Assembly: GCA_016710685.1 (NCBI GenBank)
Contig: JADJVC010000010.1
Location: forward strand, 1 to 64,000
Source of the DNA: Flavobacteriales bacterium
Lineage (GTDB): Bacteria > Bacteroidota > Bacteroidia > Flavobacteriales_F > PHOS-HE28
Length of the DNA stretch: 64,000 bases
Direction of reading: 5' to 3'
The first letter of the stretch is position 1, and every line of letters starts with the position of its first letter. The notes below the pieces were generated by a model that was not told where the DNA came from, did not search any database, and saw only the letters and a list, made by a program, of their open reading frames with translations. The translations under genes were made by a program, and so were the position numbers. Below, in pieces: positions 1 through 10,563 of this stretch.

Positions 1-2204
1 AATTCCACCAATAAGGCTTGACCACTATTGGCAGATGAAGCGGCGCGGACCATTCACCTGAACCTCGGCGCGAGCGTATCTCCACATGTTGTACCCCTTG
101 CGGAAGCCGGTCCAGCAGATCCGGCCATTCTGGAGCAGTATGCCATTGCTCTTCACTGTTCAACGAATAGGCATATTGAATTTGGAGGCCATTTCCGAAC
201 AGCAAGGTTCTGGCCACGATCCCGCACCGGTCATCGGTTCGGAGCAACACACAGGGTTCAGTGGTGGACTGGGGCAGGTCGTTGATGATGAGATGGGCCA
301 GATGGGCCGCAGCAAAGCCGAGGTATCTTCACGGGGCTTAGGTGAAACAACACATAACCCTGCCTCGGAAGCGATCGACAGGTGACCCAGATCGGGTAAC
401 AGGTCATGTATGTCATCCGTTGGCAGTCCTTCAGCGGTGGTCCACTGCCAGTGCTCGCGCACCTGGTTTCTTGCATCTTTAATCCGGATGCGCCCTTGGC
501 TGTTACACACCAAAGTGTATCCCCGAAGCGGTGCAAGCGTCGAACGATATCGGAACACAGCCCATTCGTGGTGTTTATTGAGCCAACGACCTGTGCCTTG
601 GACCATATCAGATTGCCCATGCCCGCCGTAGCTATGGCCAGGCTGTCCCTTCCGTATGCGATGAGGTCATTGATGCGGATGCTTGCATAGGGTTCAGGCA
701 GCCTGTACTCCGCTGCTAGGCCTCATTGTCCCAGGCGATCGAACTCCCGTTCCCCTCAGTCCAGAGTATCCCGTCGGCATCTTCGGTAATGCAAGCCGGT
801 TTTCTGCCAGCCTTGAGTCCATTGGTTGCCGAGCAGGGTGGCCGTTAGGTTCGGCCCAGGCAGCATTCTGGTGATTCCGTTACCGACGGTAAACACTTTT
901 CCATCGCCGCTTATGCAGGGATTTGGCCATGGTGAAAACCGAAGAACTTCTTGCGCCGACCAGCTTGGACGGATTCTCCGGTGACCATTTGAAAACCCCA
1001 AAATCCCCTGCAAACCAAATGGAGTTGTCCGGGTGTTCGCGGATGCGCATGATCCTTCCCACGGCCCGGCAAATCCGGAAGGGAACTCAGGTTTTAGGGT
1101 GTTGTTCCTGAAAGGAAAGGATGTTTCCCTTTTTGAGAGCCGATCCATACCGGTCTTTGCCTTTGACCAAGGCAAGAAAGCCATCATGCCCTTCGCCTCC
1201 CTCGGATCGATAGATAGCTCCATCTTCGCCGTTGCCTTGAACCCGAAAGACGCCTTTTTGGTCGGTGTACAGAACCAATGGTCGCCTCGCCGATCTTCAT
1301 AAACCGAGTTGACTTTGTCCCTGGCGAACCAGCGGCTTATCGGGCCAAACCCGTTACCGCGTTTGGGCCAATTATCATTACCTGCATCCCTTCGGAACAG
1401 CCAAATATTTCCTTAGGAATCCGGGTGCAACCGCTATGCAGTAACGGGTCCACGTTACCACCGGGACAAGGCAGTTCCAACGGGCCGTTGCATTGCAGTT
1501 CATGGATCGCATTTTTCCCAGGACCAATGGCGCCTTGCCCCCCTCTTCCCATTTGGGTTACCAAGCTGGTGATTAAAGGTGTGGAAGGAATGGTGTAAAG
1601 TCGGGCCAGATTTGCTCCATTGAAACGCCCACCACATCGCCGGAATAACACAAGATGCTGCCGTGCTGGTCGCGGAATACGTTGTGGATCCGACTATTGC
1701 CCGGCAGGAAAAGCCCCCTGTCCCCGGCCATGTCCAGCCTGAAAACATCACCGTTGAGGTTAGCGAACCAAAGTCGGCCCGTTCAGGTCCTCGCAGACGG
1801 AAGTCAACGCCGATCCCCCTGTGATCAGCTCCAGCTTTTCGGTTTTGCGTGAATTAATGATCTCGCCTCGATACCAATAGCTGAGCCGACCGTTCAGGGT
1901 TAGAAACCAGATCCGGAATTCCGAATCCTCGTACAGGCCGATCACCTCATTGTCCGTTAAGCCATCGGCCACTGAAACACGTTGAATTCCACACCATCGT
2001 AACGGGCCACCCCGCATCCGTGCCAAACCATAAAAACCCTTCATGGTCTTCCAGTGCGCAATAGACCTGGTTGCTGGGTAGTCCATCGGCAAGGGTGAGA
2101 TTCGTATGAAAGGGATCTTGCGCCAAACAGACAAACAGGGCAATGAAAAGCAAAACGTCACGGCCCAGCGAAAACCAAAAGCGGAGAATGTCTCGGTCGT
2201 GCAC
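1..2204 (-). pseudogene. Broken Reg_prop (two-component regulator propeller) sensor gene, 5' part
   Basis: Reading leftwards from ATG 2204 there is a hydrophobic signal segment (LLFIALFVCLAQ) and then a propeller repeat (DGLPSNQVY, then FLWFGTDAG). Related repeats follow in changing frames: ARYDGVEFN, SVADGLTDNEVIGLYED near 1900-1990, a WF-type repeat near 1750, NSIWFAGDFGVFKW near 1000, and TTAEGLPTDDIHDLLPD near 400. These are typical of the periplasmic seven-bladed propeller sensors of Bacteroidota, which usually end in a Y_Y_Y domain plus kinase or LytS part. No frame stays open for more than about 170 codons, and all three minus frames are needed within 60 bp near 1990. The gene continues beyond base 1. 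It is either a real pseudogene or a region of very poor consensus; the breaks are denser here than anywhere else in the window. Confidence 0.7.
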
Positions 2205-2450
2205 TTTGATCCATTGACCCGGAAGTGATACGTGTCATCGAAAATAAAAAGCCGGGCCAGACAGAGGTCAACCAAACAGCATGCAGCTCTCTGGACAGAA
2301 GCGCATCAATGGCGCGGATCGCCTTGCTTGCCGGAAGAGGCATTTGCTGTGTAGGAAAAGCCCAGGTTCAGTTGTTCCGGTTCAAGAACCGGGCTAGCCA
2401 TGAAGGAGCAAATTACAGATACGGGCGATACCCGGTTCAGAATTATCCGA

Positions 2451-4250
2451 TCAAGGCAACACCGCCAACCCCTTTAACACCACCTCCGCCTTCTTCGCAC
2501 CAATCTCAGCGACAACATCCTCACTGCTCGCTTCGCGAATGCCCTTGATGGAGCCGAAGCGCTTGAGCAGTTTCTGCGCAGTGCCGGGGCCAACGCCGGG
2601 AATGTCTTCCAGCGCGGTGCGCACGGTTCGCTTGCTGCGCTTGCCACGGTGGTGCGTGATGCCGAAGCGGTGGGCTTCGTTGCGCATGTGCTGGATGAGC
2701 CGCAAACTGGAACTGCGTTTGTCGATGTGCAATGGATAAGGGTCGCCGGGGAAGAAGATCTCCTCCAGGTTTTTCGCGATGCCCACCACGGCGATCTTTC
2801 CGCGCAGGCCGAGGCGGTCGAAAACGTTGAGCGCCGCATGCAGCTGGCCTTTGCCGCCATCGATCACCACGAGTTGTGGCAGCGGTTCGCCCTCAGTTTG
2901 CAGCCTTGCGTAGCGGCGTTCCACGGCTTCTTCCATACTGGCGAAATCGTCCGGGCCTTCCACCGTGCGGATGTTGAAGTGGCGGTAATCTTTCTTGCTG
3001 GGCTTGGCGTCCTTGAAGACCACGCAGGCGCTCACGGGGTCGGTGCCTTGGGTGTTGCTGTTGTCGAAACACTCGATGTGGCGCGGTAGCTCACTGAGGC
3101 GCAGGTCTTGCTTGAGCTGTTCGAGGATGCGGTTGGTGGCGGCCTCGGGATCAACGAGCGATTCCTGCTTTTGCTTGTCGATCATGAAGTACTGCGCGTT
3201 GCGCGTGCTGAGCTCCAGCAAGTGCTTTTTGTCGCCGCGCTGGGGCACGGTGAAGTGCAGGTCCGGCATGTCGATGCCCGGCTCCATGTACGATGGCCTC
3301 GGTCGCGCTGCTGCGGTAGCGTTGGCGCAGTTCGGCGATGGCGAGCTGCAGCACCTCGTCGTCCGGCTCGTCCAGCTTGCGTTTCAATTCAATGGTGATG
3401 CCTTGCACGATAGCACCGTCGATCACGCGCATGTAATTCACGAAAGTGCTGTCGGTGTTGCGCGCCAAGCCGAACACGTCCACGTCGCCGATGTCCGGAT
3501 GGACCACGGTGCTGCGCGCTTGGTACTTCTCCAAACGTTCAAGCTTTCGCGCACTTCCTCGGCTTTTTCAAACTCCAGCTTTTCGGCATGCGCGGTCATT
3601 TGCTCTTTCAGCAAGCGCACCACGCCGCTGATGCGCCCTTTCACCACCTGCCGGGCCAGCGCCACGTTGGCGTCGTACTCCGCTTCGTCCTGCAATGCTT
3701 CGCACGGCGCTTTGCAGTTGCCGAGGTGGAATTCCAAGCAGCGCTTGTACTTGCCTTTGGCCACGTTCGCCGGGCTGAGGTCGTAGTTGCAGGTGCGCAA
3801 CTTGTACATCTGGTGAACGAGCTTCAACAGCGTCCGCATGGTGCGCACCGATGCGAAGGGGCCGATGTATTCCGAACCGTCGTCCTCGGGATTGCGCATG
3901 CCTTCGATGCGCGGAAAATGCTCGTTGCGGATGCGGATCCACGGATAGCTTTTATCGTCGCGCAGCTGGATGTTGTAGCGCGGCTGGTATTCCTTGATCA
4001 GCGAATTTTCCAGCAACAGCGCGTCGTAGGGCGTTTCCACAACAATGGTGCGCAGGTCGACGATCTTGCGGACAAGTGAGTTGGTCTTGCCGTCGGGGTG
4101 GTTCTTCGCGAAGTAGCTGCTTACACGGCTCTTGAGGTTAGTGGCCTTGCCGACGTAGAGGATCTTGCCATCGCTATCATAGAACTGGTATACTCCGGGC
4201 TTGGTGGGGAGCGGGGAGACTTTGTCGCGGACATCGATGGGAGAGGACAT
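2451..4250 (-). CDS. uvrC: UvrABC excinuclease subunit C (two frameshifts)
   Basis: UvrC makes both incisions around a lesion in nucleotide excision repair. From ATG 4250 the N-terminus holds the GIY-YIG nuclease domain (GVYQFY, ILYVGKATNLKSRVSSYF), followed by the Cys-containing linker (CLEFHLGNCKAPC) and a UVR helical pair (LEFEKAEEVRE). The C-terminal part has the RNase H-like endonuclease (IECFDNSNTQGTDPV, VVIDGGKGQL, HRFGITHHR) and a helix-hairpin-helix (DIPGVGPGTAQKLL). The total of about 600 codons matches the family. The reading frame leaves at about 3535 (one base missing before LEKYQAR) and returns to the original frame at about 3290. The two compensating indels in an otherwise perfect housekeeping gene suggest consensus errors. 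The sensor gene follows on the same strand. Confidence 0.93.
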
Positions 4251-4292
4251 TGGAACCGCGAAATTACGGATGTCTTACCGCTTCGGGATTTT

Positions 4293-4393
4293 TACCGCAA
4301 CGGGCGCAACGCCTGAAAATGGCATAGGCCGAAATGGGTCGGGCTTCTCCGCATGTCATTGCATTAACGTTGCGCTCGTTGCGAACGTTGTGG
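4293..4393. repeat. Inverted CGCAACG-type interspersed repeat, copy 1
   Basis: The left arm accgcaacgggcgcaacg starts at 4293, and an opposite-strand arm (aacgttgcgctcgttgcg) lies at 4366-4385. The element sits in the divergent intergenic region between uvrC and lipB. It shares its arms with copies at 19321, 25251, 26412 and 27642. Confidence 0.6.
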
Positions 4394-4447
4394 TCCGCAT
4401 TCTTCTATTCCTCGCGGTAAATCCGGTTTCAATCCGACCTTTGCGGT

Positions 4448-5147
4448 GTGAAAACGATTCATTTCAAGGACCTCGGCCCCATTGATTACGACAAAGCGTG
4501 GGACTACCAAAAGAGCTTTCCAAGCCACCATTGCGCGGAAAGTCGCCAACCGGGAATTGCCCCCGGAGCAGCAACGCCCACGGAAGACCACTTGCTTTTC
4601 TGCGAGCATCCGCACGTTTACACGTTGGGAAAAAGCGGAAAAGTGGCGCACCTGTTGTTGAATGAAGAAGGCTTGCGGCGCGAGGGCGTGCAGTTCTTCC
4701 CGATCGATCGCGGCGGCGACATTACCTACCACGGGCCAGGCCAGATCGTGGGTTATCCCATCTTCGATCTGGACCATTACTTCACCGATGTACACCGCTT
4801 TTTGCGCACCTTGGAAGAGGCGCGATTCGGCACGTTGGAAGCGTACAAGATCGAGGCCGGGCGCATCGATGGGCTAACCGGAGTGTGGCTCGATGGCGAC
4901 GACCCGGCCAAGGCGCGGGAAGATCTGCGCGTTCGGCATCAAGGCCAGCCGCTGGGTTACCATGCACGGCTTTGCGTTCAACGTGAACACGGACTTGAGC
5001 TACTTCGACCACATCGTGCCTTGCGGCATAGCGGACAAAGGCGTTACCTGCATGGCGAAGGAACTTGGTGGGCTACTCGACATGCAGGGCGTGAAGGACA
5101 GGCTGAAGCTGGAGCTGGCGGACTTGTTTGATGTGGAGCTGGTGTGA
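4448..5147 (+). CDS. lipB: Octanoyl-[ACP]:protein N-octanoyltransferase (one frameshift)
   Basis: LipB transfers octanoyl groups from acyl carrier protein to lipoyl domains, the first step of lipoate synthesis. The start is GTG at 4448 (VKTIHFKDLG). Family motifs are in order: FCEHPHVYTLGKS, RGGDITYHGPGQ, then TGVWLD, KICAFGIKASRWVTMHGFA and IVPCGI. The last two carry the Lys and Cys of the known catalytic pair. The frame breaks at 4916-4919: removing one G of cgcggg restores ARKICAFG, so this looks like a homopolymer insertion. The restored length of about 232 residues is normal. The gene is divergent from uvrC. Confidence 0.92.
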
Positions 5148-5190
5148 TTGCGCCCGCTCAGAGCATCCGCACAGTGATCAGTTTATCCAT

Positions 5191-5361
5191 TCAACGATCA
5201 TCGCGCCATGCCCGCATTTCTTCCAAAGTGATCTTCGAGAACGCGGGGATCATGCCCAAAAGCTTCTTCGCATCGAACGGTTCAGGAACCACCGACGCGG
5301 TGCGCTTGCGCACGGGCTTCTTGGTCTTCTTTGTTCGGACTTCTACTTCGCGCTTAGCCAT
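5191..5361 (-). CDS. Small basic protein, VapB-antitoxin-like C-terminus
   Basis: This is a 56-residue ORF starting MAKREVEVRTKK. It is strongly basic at the N-terminus and ends ITLEEMRAWRDDR. The EMRxWRDxR ending resembles short VapB-type antitoxins, but I cannot assign a family. The stop is followed directly by an ATG giving only about ten codons (MDKLITVRML), so no toxin partner is present. An alternative start 14 codons upstream exists, but it adds a Cys-rich tail unlike the rest. The ORF is convergent with lipB. Whether it is expressed is uncertain. Confidence 0.4.
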   Translation of the reverse strand: MAKREVEVRTKKTKKPVRKRTASVVPEPFDAKKLLGMIPAFSKITLEEMRAWRDDR

Positions 5362-5429
5362 CACCCCAAAAGTAGCACAATTGCCAGAATTGCACTTAGG
5401 CACTTACTTTCGGACCGGAACACCCACCC

Positions 5430-6600
5430 ATGCGCATCCTCCTCAAGATCCTCCTCTGGTTCGCAGGCATCATCGCCGTGCTGATCGCCCTTTGTTACAT
5501 AACCGGCAACGGCCACATCGTGAAGGGAGTGCGTTTCACCTACCTGATGGGACGCAGTGGGCCGGAGATCGACGACCGGAATTTCTTCGCCTACAACGCT
5601 ATTCCTGCTGATGATCCGCAGCCTTGGCCAAAGAGCCCGCGCTACGGCAAACTGTCGTTGACCGATGAACAGATCATCGCGCTACAAAAACTGAACACGG
5701 TGGGCTTCGTGGTGATCAAGAACGACAGCCTCCTGTTCGAGGATTATTTCGAAGGCTGGCGCGATGATTCGGTGAGCAACAGTTTCAGCGTGGCGAAGAG
5801 CTACATCAGCGTGCTGGTCGGCATTGCGATGCAGGAGGGCAAGATCACCGACCTGAACACGCCGGTGGGGCAGTACCTGCCGGAGTTCGACACGTTTGAC
5901 GAATGCCACAAAAAGATCACGCTTTGGAACCTGCTCACCATGAGCACCGGCGGACTGGAGCGAAAGCGGCGCAAGCCCGTTCAGCGATAACGCGAAGGGC
6001 TACTACGGCGATAACGTGAGCGAACTCGCCATGGACCAACCCTGCCGCGAAGAGCCCGGCAAGGAATTCGACTACGTAAGCGGCAGCACGCAGATCATGT
6101 CGGACGTGCTGCAAAAAATTTACGGCATGCCGCTGAACGACCTGGTACGCGAAAAGCTCTGGAAGCCGCTTGGCGCAGAGCACGACGCATACTGGGGCAA
6201 GGACCGCGAAGACGGCGACTTCAAAGCGTTCTGCTGCCTCTACGCCACCGCGCGCGACTTCGGCCGCATCGGGCAGCTTTGGTTGGACAGCGGGGAGTGG
6301 AAAGGCAAGCGCATCGTGCCGGAGGAATATTGGAATGCATCGATCACACCGGCGAAACTGATGGACAAAGGCGAGCCCAACAACCGCTATGGCTACTACT
6401 GGTGGCTGGCAACGGTGGACGGTATGCAGATGTATTACTGCCGCGGTTTCCATGGTGAATACATGGTGGTGATCCCGCAGGAACGTTTGATCATGGTGCG
6501 TACCGGCATGAAATGGGAGGAGCACAACGACGTGGGACATCCGAAGGACGTGTTCCAGTACACGGAGATCGCGCGGGCGTTGGCGGCAGAGAAACCCTGA
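5430..6600 (+). CDS. Serine beta-lactamase-like hydrolase (class C / PBP-like), one frameshift
   Basis: The protein has an N-terminal membrane segment (ILLKILLWFAGIIAVLIALC), so it is probably anchored facing the periplasm. The Ser-x-x-Lys catalytic motif is SVAK (in NSFSVAKSY, about residue 115). A downstream stretch EFDYVSGSTQ carries the usual second-motif tyrosine region, and the C-terminal half includes GYYWW and RGFHGEYMVVIPQ. This is the broad beta-lactamase/esterase/D-Ala-D-Ala peptidase-like family (PF00144); the substrate cannot be told. The frame breaks at about 5955-5965, where the first frame ends in a stop at 5988 while the second frame gives WSESGASPFSDN and runs on to 6600. 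One indel reconciles both. The length of about 390 residues is usual. Confidence 0.85.
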
Positions 6601-6756
6601 AAAAAGTCGTGAGTCATTGAGTCGTGAGTCTTGAGTCCGAGGTCGCAAATCATCACCCACCGGTCATCCAAAAGCATCTCCGATTCATCCTCTGTGATCC
6701 TCCGTGCCTCTGTGCCTCTGTGGTGTAAAATCTCGAACCCTCCTAATCTCATCCCC
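6601..6756. other. Intergenic region with short repeats
   Basis: It contains a direct repeat (gtcgtgagtcattgagtcgtgagtc, 6607-6631) and a cctctgtgcctctgtggtg stretch at 6706-6724. The latter resembles the gcagaggcgcggag type tract at 25181. No gene or terminator was recognised. Confidence 0.5.
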
Positions 6757-7486
6757 ATGCGCAACGAGCACATTAAAGATCTTAGCAAAGATCCTCTTCC
6801 TCGACATTGAGACCGTGCCGGCCGTGCCGAATTTCAGCGAACTGGACGGGCGCACTGCAAAGCTTTTCGGTGACAAAACGCGCTTTGAACAGGAGCGCAG
6901 CGGGAAGACGGCGGAAGAAGTCTATGGCGACAGGGCGGGCATTTTTTCCGAGTTCGGGAAGATCGTCTGCATCGGCTTCGGCGGATTGAAGAAGGAAGGC
7001 AGCGGCCACGTCATGCGTGTCACTTCGTTTCATGGCGAAGATGAACGCGAGGTTCTTCATCGCTTCGTGGAACTGCTGAACAAGAGTTACAACACGGACG
7101 ACCATTGGCTTTGCGGCCACAACGGCAAGGAGTTCGACTTCCCGTGGATCGCACGGCGCTGCATCGTGCATGGCATCAAACTGCCGAAGCTGCTGGACGT
7201 GGCCGGCCAGAAGCCGTGGGACCTGGGTTTCCTCGACACCATGAACATGTGGAGCTTCGGGGACCGGAAAAATTTCACTTCGCTCGCGTTGCTCACGCAC
7301 ATCCTCGGCATCCCCACGCCGAAGGACGACATCGGCGGCGCCGACGTGGCGCGCGTGTACTACGAGGACAAGGACCTGGAGCGCATCGCCACGTACTGCA
7401 AGAAGGATGTGGTGGCCACGGCGCAGCTGTATTTGCGGTTGCGCGGGGAAGCGGTTGTGGGAGAAGAGGGTATTTCGTTGGTGTGA
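6757..7486 (+). CDS. Predicted 3'-5' exonuclease, PolB-like (DEDD fold)
   Basis: The core begins ILFLDIETVPAVPNF, the DxE ExoI motif of DnaQ/PolB-type exonucleases. HNGKEFDFPWIARR follows (ExoII-type Asp), and the C-terminal ERIATYCKKDVVATAQLYL supplies the final Asp. This matches the predicted PolB-like 3'-5' exonuclease family (PF10108), about 240 residues, common in Bacteroidota. ATG 6757 gives MRNEHIKDLSK in another frame, and removing one base near 6790 fuses it smoothly to ILFLDIE. I therefore take 6757 as the start with a one-base insertion; the in-frame alternative at 6704 is unlikely because it runs through repeat sequence. Confidence 0.8.
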
Positions 7487-7537
7487 TCTCAACAGCGCCG
7501 TGTTCATCCCCATCAGCCATCCGTTTACTTTCGTCGC

Positions 7538-8689
7538 GTGAAGTGGTTGCTGCGCATCTTCGGTTTACTGGCCGCCCTGGTGGTGGTTGGCCTGTTGGCT
7601 TGGCAATGGATGACCACCGAACAGCAGCAGGCGGTCAAGGACCATGTGAAGATGTTGATCGGTAAAAATCCCCGCAGCATAAGTGGCTCCGTACCGGACG
7701 CCAATACAGTGCGGTCCGGGGATGGGGGCGGTCTGCTCACCGGCGATGGACCACCATTCGCTTTCGCGGGCGGTCCTTGGTCCACGGTGAAATTCGACCA
7801 TGACAGCGTAAGCATCCGCCCCAACCTGCGCTTCGATTTCGAGTTGCCTGCCGAAGCGGATTCCACAAACCTTTCCCGGGAATGGGCGCATAGCGGATCA
7901 TGGTCTTATCGCATGGATGGCAGCGAGGATTACTCCCCTGCAGTGCGGCGGCGCGTGGGCGATGTGTCCACTTCATTGTCCGGTGTGGAGGTCGGCTTTT
8001 GGATGTGGTCCTCTTCTCCGAAAACACTTCTTACGGCGGTGGTGTCCATTGATCGCGGAAGCAAGCAGCTCGCTTGGTTCGGTAAGGACCTGCCAGCTGA
8101 TCCGGCGGCAACGCGCGGCAGCAGGCTTAACTGTAATTTCCTGATGCGGGAACTAGATCTGAAGCCGTCGGACATCGTATCCGTCTACTTCTGGAAGCGC
8201 GGTGGAGCCGATGCGTTCGTGGACGACATCGACATTTATTTTCACAGTGCGGAAGTGCTCGGCCGGTCAGAAGGAAAGGCATTCGCGTTGGACAGCATTG
8301 GCATTGGTGGCTTAGCCCCCATGGGTTATGCAGCTGTTTCGCTCAAGGAAGTTGCGGTGGAAAACACACGGTTCAAGATCGGTGCTGCCGCGATGAAGAC
8401 GACGGTTGACGCAGTACACATCGGAGGTTCCGAAAACCAATGGCGCTTTGTCCCGCAGGAAGGTGTGGCCTATCTGTTGAATGCCGAAGGCACGCCCATC
8501 GCGATGCTGCGTCCGTGGTCCGTAGTTTCGGGTACGGACATCACGCACTTCGAGCGGGTGGTGGCGGAACCACAGCCCCATGGAATACTGCTCACCGGCT
8601 TCGATGTGGACATCGTGAACGGAAATGAAGTGATCGCGTCCACGCCTTCGCCCCAGGCCATGCTCCTCGAACTTTCACCCCGCCGATGA
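7538..8689 (+). CDS. Membrane-anchored protein of unknown function, beta-sandwich-like
   Basis: The start is GTG 7538. Residues 4-24 form one membrane helix (LRIFGLLAALVVVGLLAWQW), so the remaining ~360 residues are probably extracytoplasmic. The middle part (DFELP, GSWSYRMDG, VGFWMWSSSP, VDDIDIYF) looks like a carbohydrate-binding-type beta sandwich. It echoes the C-terminal module of the protein at 10560 (SAMKCINKDF, YVASLWMYN, WIDEVMI). I do not recognise a named family. Its stop overlaps the start of the next gene (ATGA), so the two are translationally coupled. A role in a surface glycan or envelope system is inferred from its neighbours. Confidence 0.7.
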   Translation: MKWLLRIFGLLAALVVVGLLAWQWMTTEQQQAVKDHVKMLIGKNPRSISGSVPDANTVRSGDGGGLLTGDGPPFAFAGGPWSTVKFDHDSVSIRPNLRFDFELPAEADSTNLSREWAHSGSWSYRMDGSEDYSPAVRRRVGDVSTSLSGVEVGFWMWSSSPKTLLTAVVSIDRGSKQLAWFGKDLPADPAATRGSRLNCNFLMRELDLKPSDIVSVYFWKRGGADAFVDDIDIYFHSAEVLGRSEGKAFALDSIGIGGLAPMGYAAVSLKEVAVENTRFKIGAAAMKTTVDAVHIGGSENQWRFVPQEGVAYLLNAEGTPIAMLRPWSVVSGTDITHFERVVAEPQPHGILLTGFDVDIVNGNEVIASTPSPQAMLLELSPRR

Positions 8690-10563
8690 AAGCGCTGCTA
8701 GGGCTCATACCTCTCGTTTTGCTTGGTTGCGCTGATGGCGGCCATACGAATGACAGCAATGTGGACCGTTTCGAGGTGCTCACCAACTGGCATACCAACG
8801 GAACGGACGGAGTGAAATCCATCTCCATGGATTATACCGAGGCGATCGACAGCGGGTTTACAATTCCGTCGGTCCAGCAAGTGGAAGGAGGCCACTTCGC
8901 TTTTTCATTCACCGTAAAAGACCCCACGGGGAAAGGCCGGGCGTTCAAGTACAAGTTGTACTACCGGAACGAGTCGTACAAGATGGACGAAACCCGGCCG
9001 GACGGTGCCCAACATCCGTTGGCGGAAGAGAACTTCTATGGCAGCTGGGAAAGCGCTTCAGAGGGTTTCCGCACCACGGGTCCAACGCAGGGCGATGAGG
9101 CGTTGAATGTGGAGGACGGTTTCCGGATCCACGGCGACCCGCGCGACGAGGAACGTTTCATGCAAGATGGCAAGCGCGTGCGGTGGGCGCGGAACCCGCG
9201 GGTGGGCGTGTATTCCTTCCTGCTGGTCGCTGTGCCGGAAGATGCTTACGCCGCTGCACGGATCCCGGATGCCGTGGCGCGGATCAACGAACAGGAGAGC
9301 GGCCATTTCATTGAACCGTACTGGTATTTTCTGCATGGCCCCGGCGCGAAGCTTCCCGAAGTTGCGGTGTTGGAAGCGAAGGAAAAATTGAAGGTGACGG
9401 CACGCCCGCCGTTGGGTGCCGGCATCTACGTGGAAGAGACCGAAGGCATCTCCACCGGTGCGTTCAACGATGCATGTGGACAAACAGCGGAGCTGCGTAA
9501 ACAGGCACCTTTTCAGCAGTTCATCCATTACGTGGACCCTTCCACCCGCTTCGCCAACATCCCGTTGATCGCCGATGTGCTCGGCAACGCATACACTCCG
9601 GAAGACCACGATTTCAACCGCTGCTTCTTTCCGGAGAACAAGATGGTCTCCCTGCGGCCCATGACGACCAAGGCGCCTTGCGAAACCGTGCGCTCCAACC
9701 CGGACAACAACACCATTGAACTACGCAACCCGGCATCCACGCCGAATGACTTGCGCAAGGAGAACGTCGGTGTCCGCTCGCGCAGCGGCCTCATGTATGG
9801 CAAGTACTCCATCAAGTGCAAGCTCACGCCGCTGCTGAACGACTCGGACATGTGGGTGGGCCTCACCAACGCCATCTGGTTGATCTACCAGGGTGCCCCC
9901 GGCAACCACCGCCGCACCTGCAGCAAGGATGGATTTCTGGAGAATTATTACGGCGGTGACAAAGACAAGCGCGTGCCGCAAGTGGATTACGCCGAGATTG
10001 ATTTCGAGATCTTGAAAACACCGCTCTACTGCCCCGATGTCACCTTCCCGCCACTGCGTCCGCAGCAAGTGGCCGTGCCCGGTGAACGCGCCAACTGGCA
10101 GCGGCCGAAAGAAGGCGGGATCCCGAAGGGCATGATCACCGTGGCCTGCACCAACTGGGACATGGCCTGCCATTCGCCCGTCAACTTCGCCTCCGGTTGC
10201 AGCGACATCTCACACAATGGACAAACCTTCCAAAGCCAACGCTGGGACGACAACTACCGCGCCCTTACCCAAAAGATCTTTGAGCCCGACGCGGAACTGT
10301 TCCGCGGCGACCATTACTGGTTCCAGATCGACTGGAAGCCGGAGTCCGTTACTTGGCGCATCGGGCCGGATCTCGACAACCTCCGCGAAGTGGGCTACAT
10401 GGACAGCACCATCACCTCCATCAGCGATGTGCAGATGCAATTGATCGTTACGCAAGAGTTCCACAACACCAAGTGGTGGCCGGGCTCGCCTTACGACCAA
10501 GGATATATTCCATTTGCGGCGAAGGATTATACGGGTGTGATCCAAGAGGTGATCATTGAATGA
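8686..10563 (+). CDS. Lipoprotein with C-terminal GH16-like glucanase domain
   Basis: A 625-residue protein starts with a lipoprotein signal (LIPLVLLGCADGG, lipobox LLGC). The first ~330 residues are an unrecognised domain. From about residue 345 a GH16-like fold is suggested by SGLMYGKYSIKCKLTP, DMWVGLTNAIWLIYQ and above all AEIDFEIL at 436-443, which fits the ExDxxE catalytic signature of family 16 beta-glucanases. WFQIDWKPESVTWRI near the end is also typical of GH16. The cell location is probably the outer membrane or periplasm. The substrate is unknown. The gene overlaps both neighbours by four bases, forming a three-gene operon with the upstream anchored protein and the downstream membrane protein. 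Confidence 0.72.
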   Translation: MKALLGLIPLVLLGCADGGHTNDSNVDRFEVLTNWHTNGTDGVKSISMDYTEAIDSGFTIPSVQQVEGGHFAFSFTVKDPTGKGRAFKYKLYYRNESYKMDETRPDGAQHPLAEENFYGSWESASEGFRTTGPTQGDEALNVEDGFRIHGDPRDEERFMQDGKRVRWARNPRVGVYSFLLVAVPEDAYAAARIPDAVARINEQESGHFIEPYWYFLHGPGAKLPEVAVLEAKEKLKVTARPPLGAGIYVEETEGISTGAFNDACGQTAELRKQAPFQQFIHYVDPSTRFANIPLIADVLGNAYTPEDHDFNRCFFPENKMVSLRPMTTKAPCETVRSNPDNNTIELRNPASTPNDLRKENVGVRSRSGLMYGKYSIKCKLTPLLNDSDMWVGLTNAIWLIYQGAPGNHRRTCSKDGFLENYYGGDKDKRVPQVDYAEIDFEILKTPLYCPDVTFPPLRPQQVAVPGERANWQRPKEGGIPKGMITVACTNWDMACHSPVNFASGCSDISHNGQTFQSQRWDDNYRALTQKIFEPDAELFRGDHYWFQIDWKPESVTWRIGPDLDNLREVGYMDSTITSISDVQMQLIVTQEFHNTKWWPGSPYDQGYIPFAAKDYTGVIQEVIIE

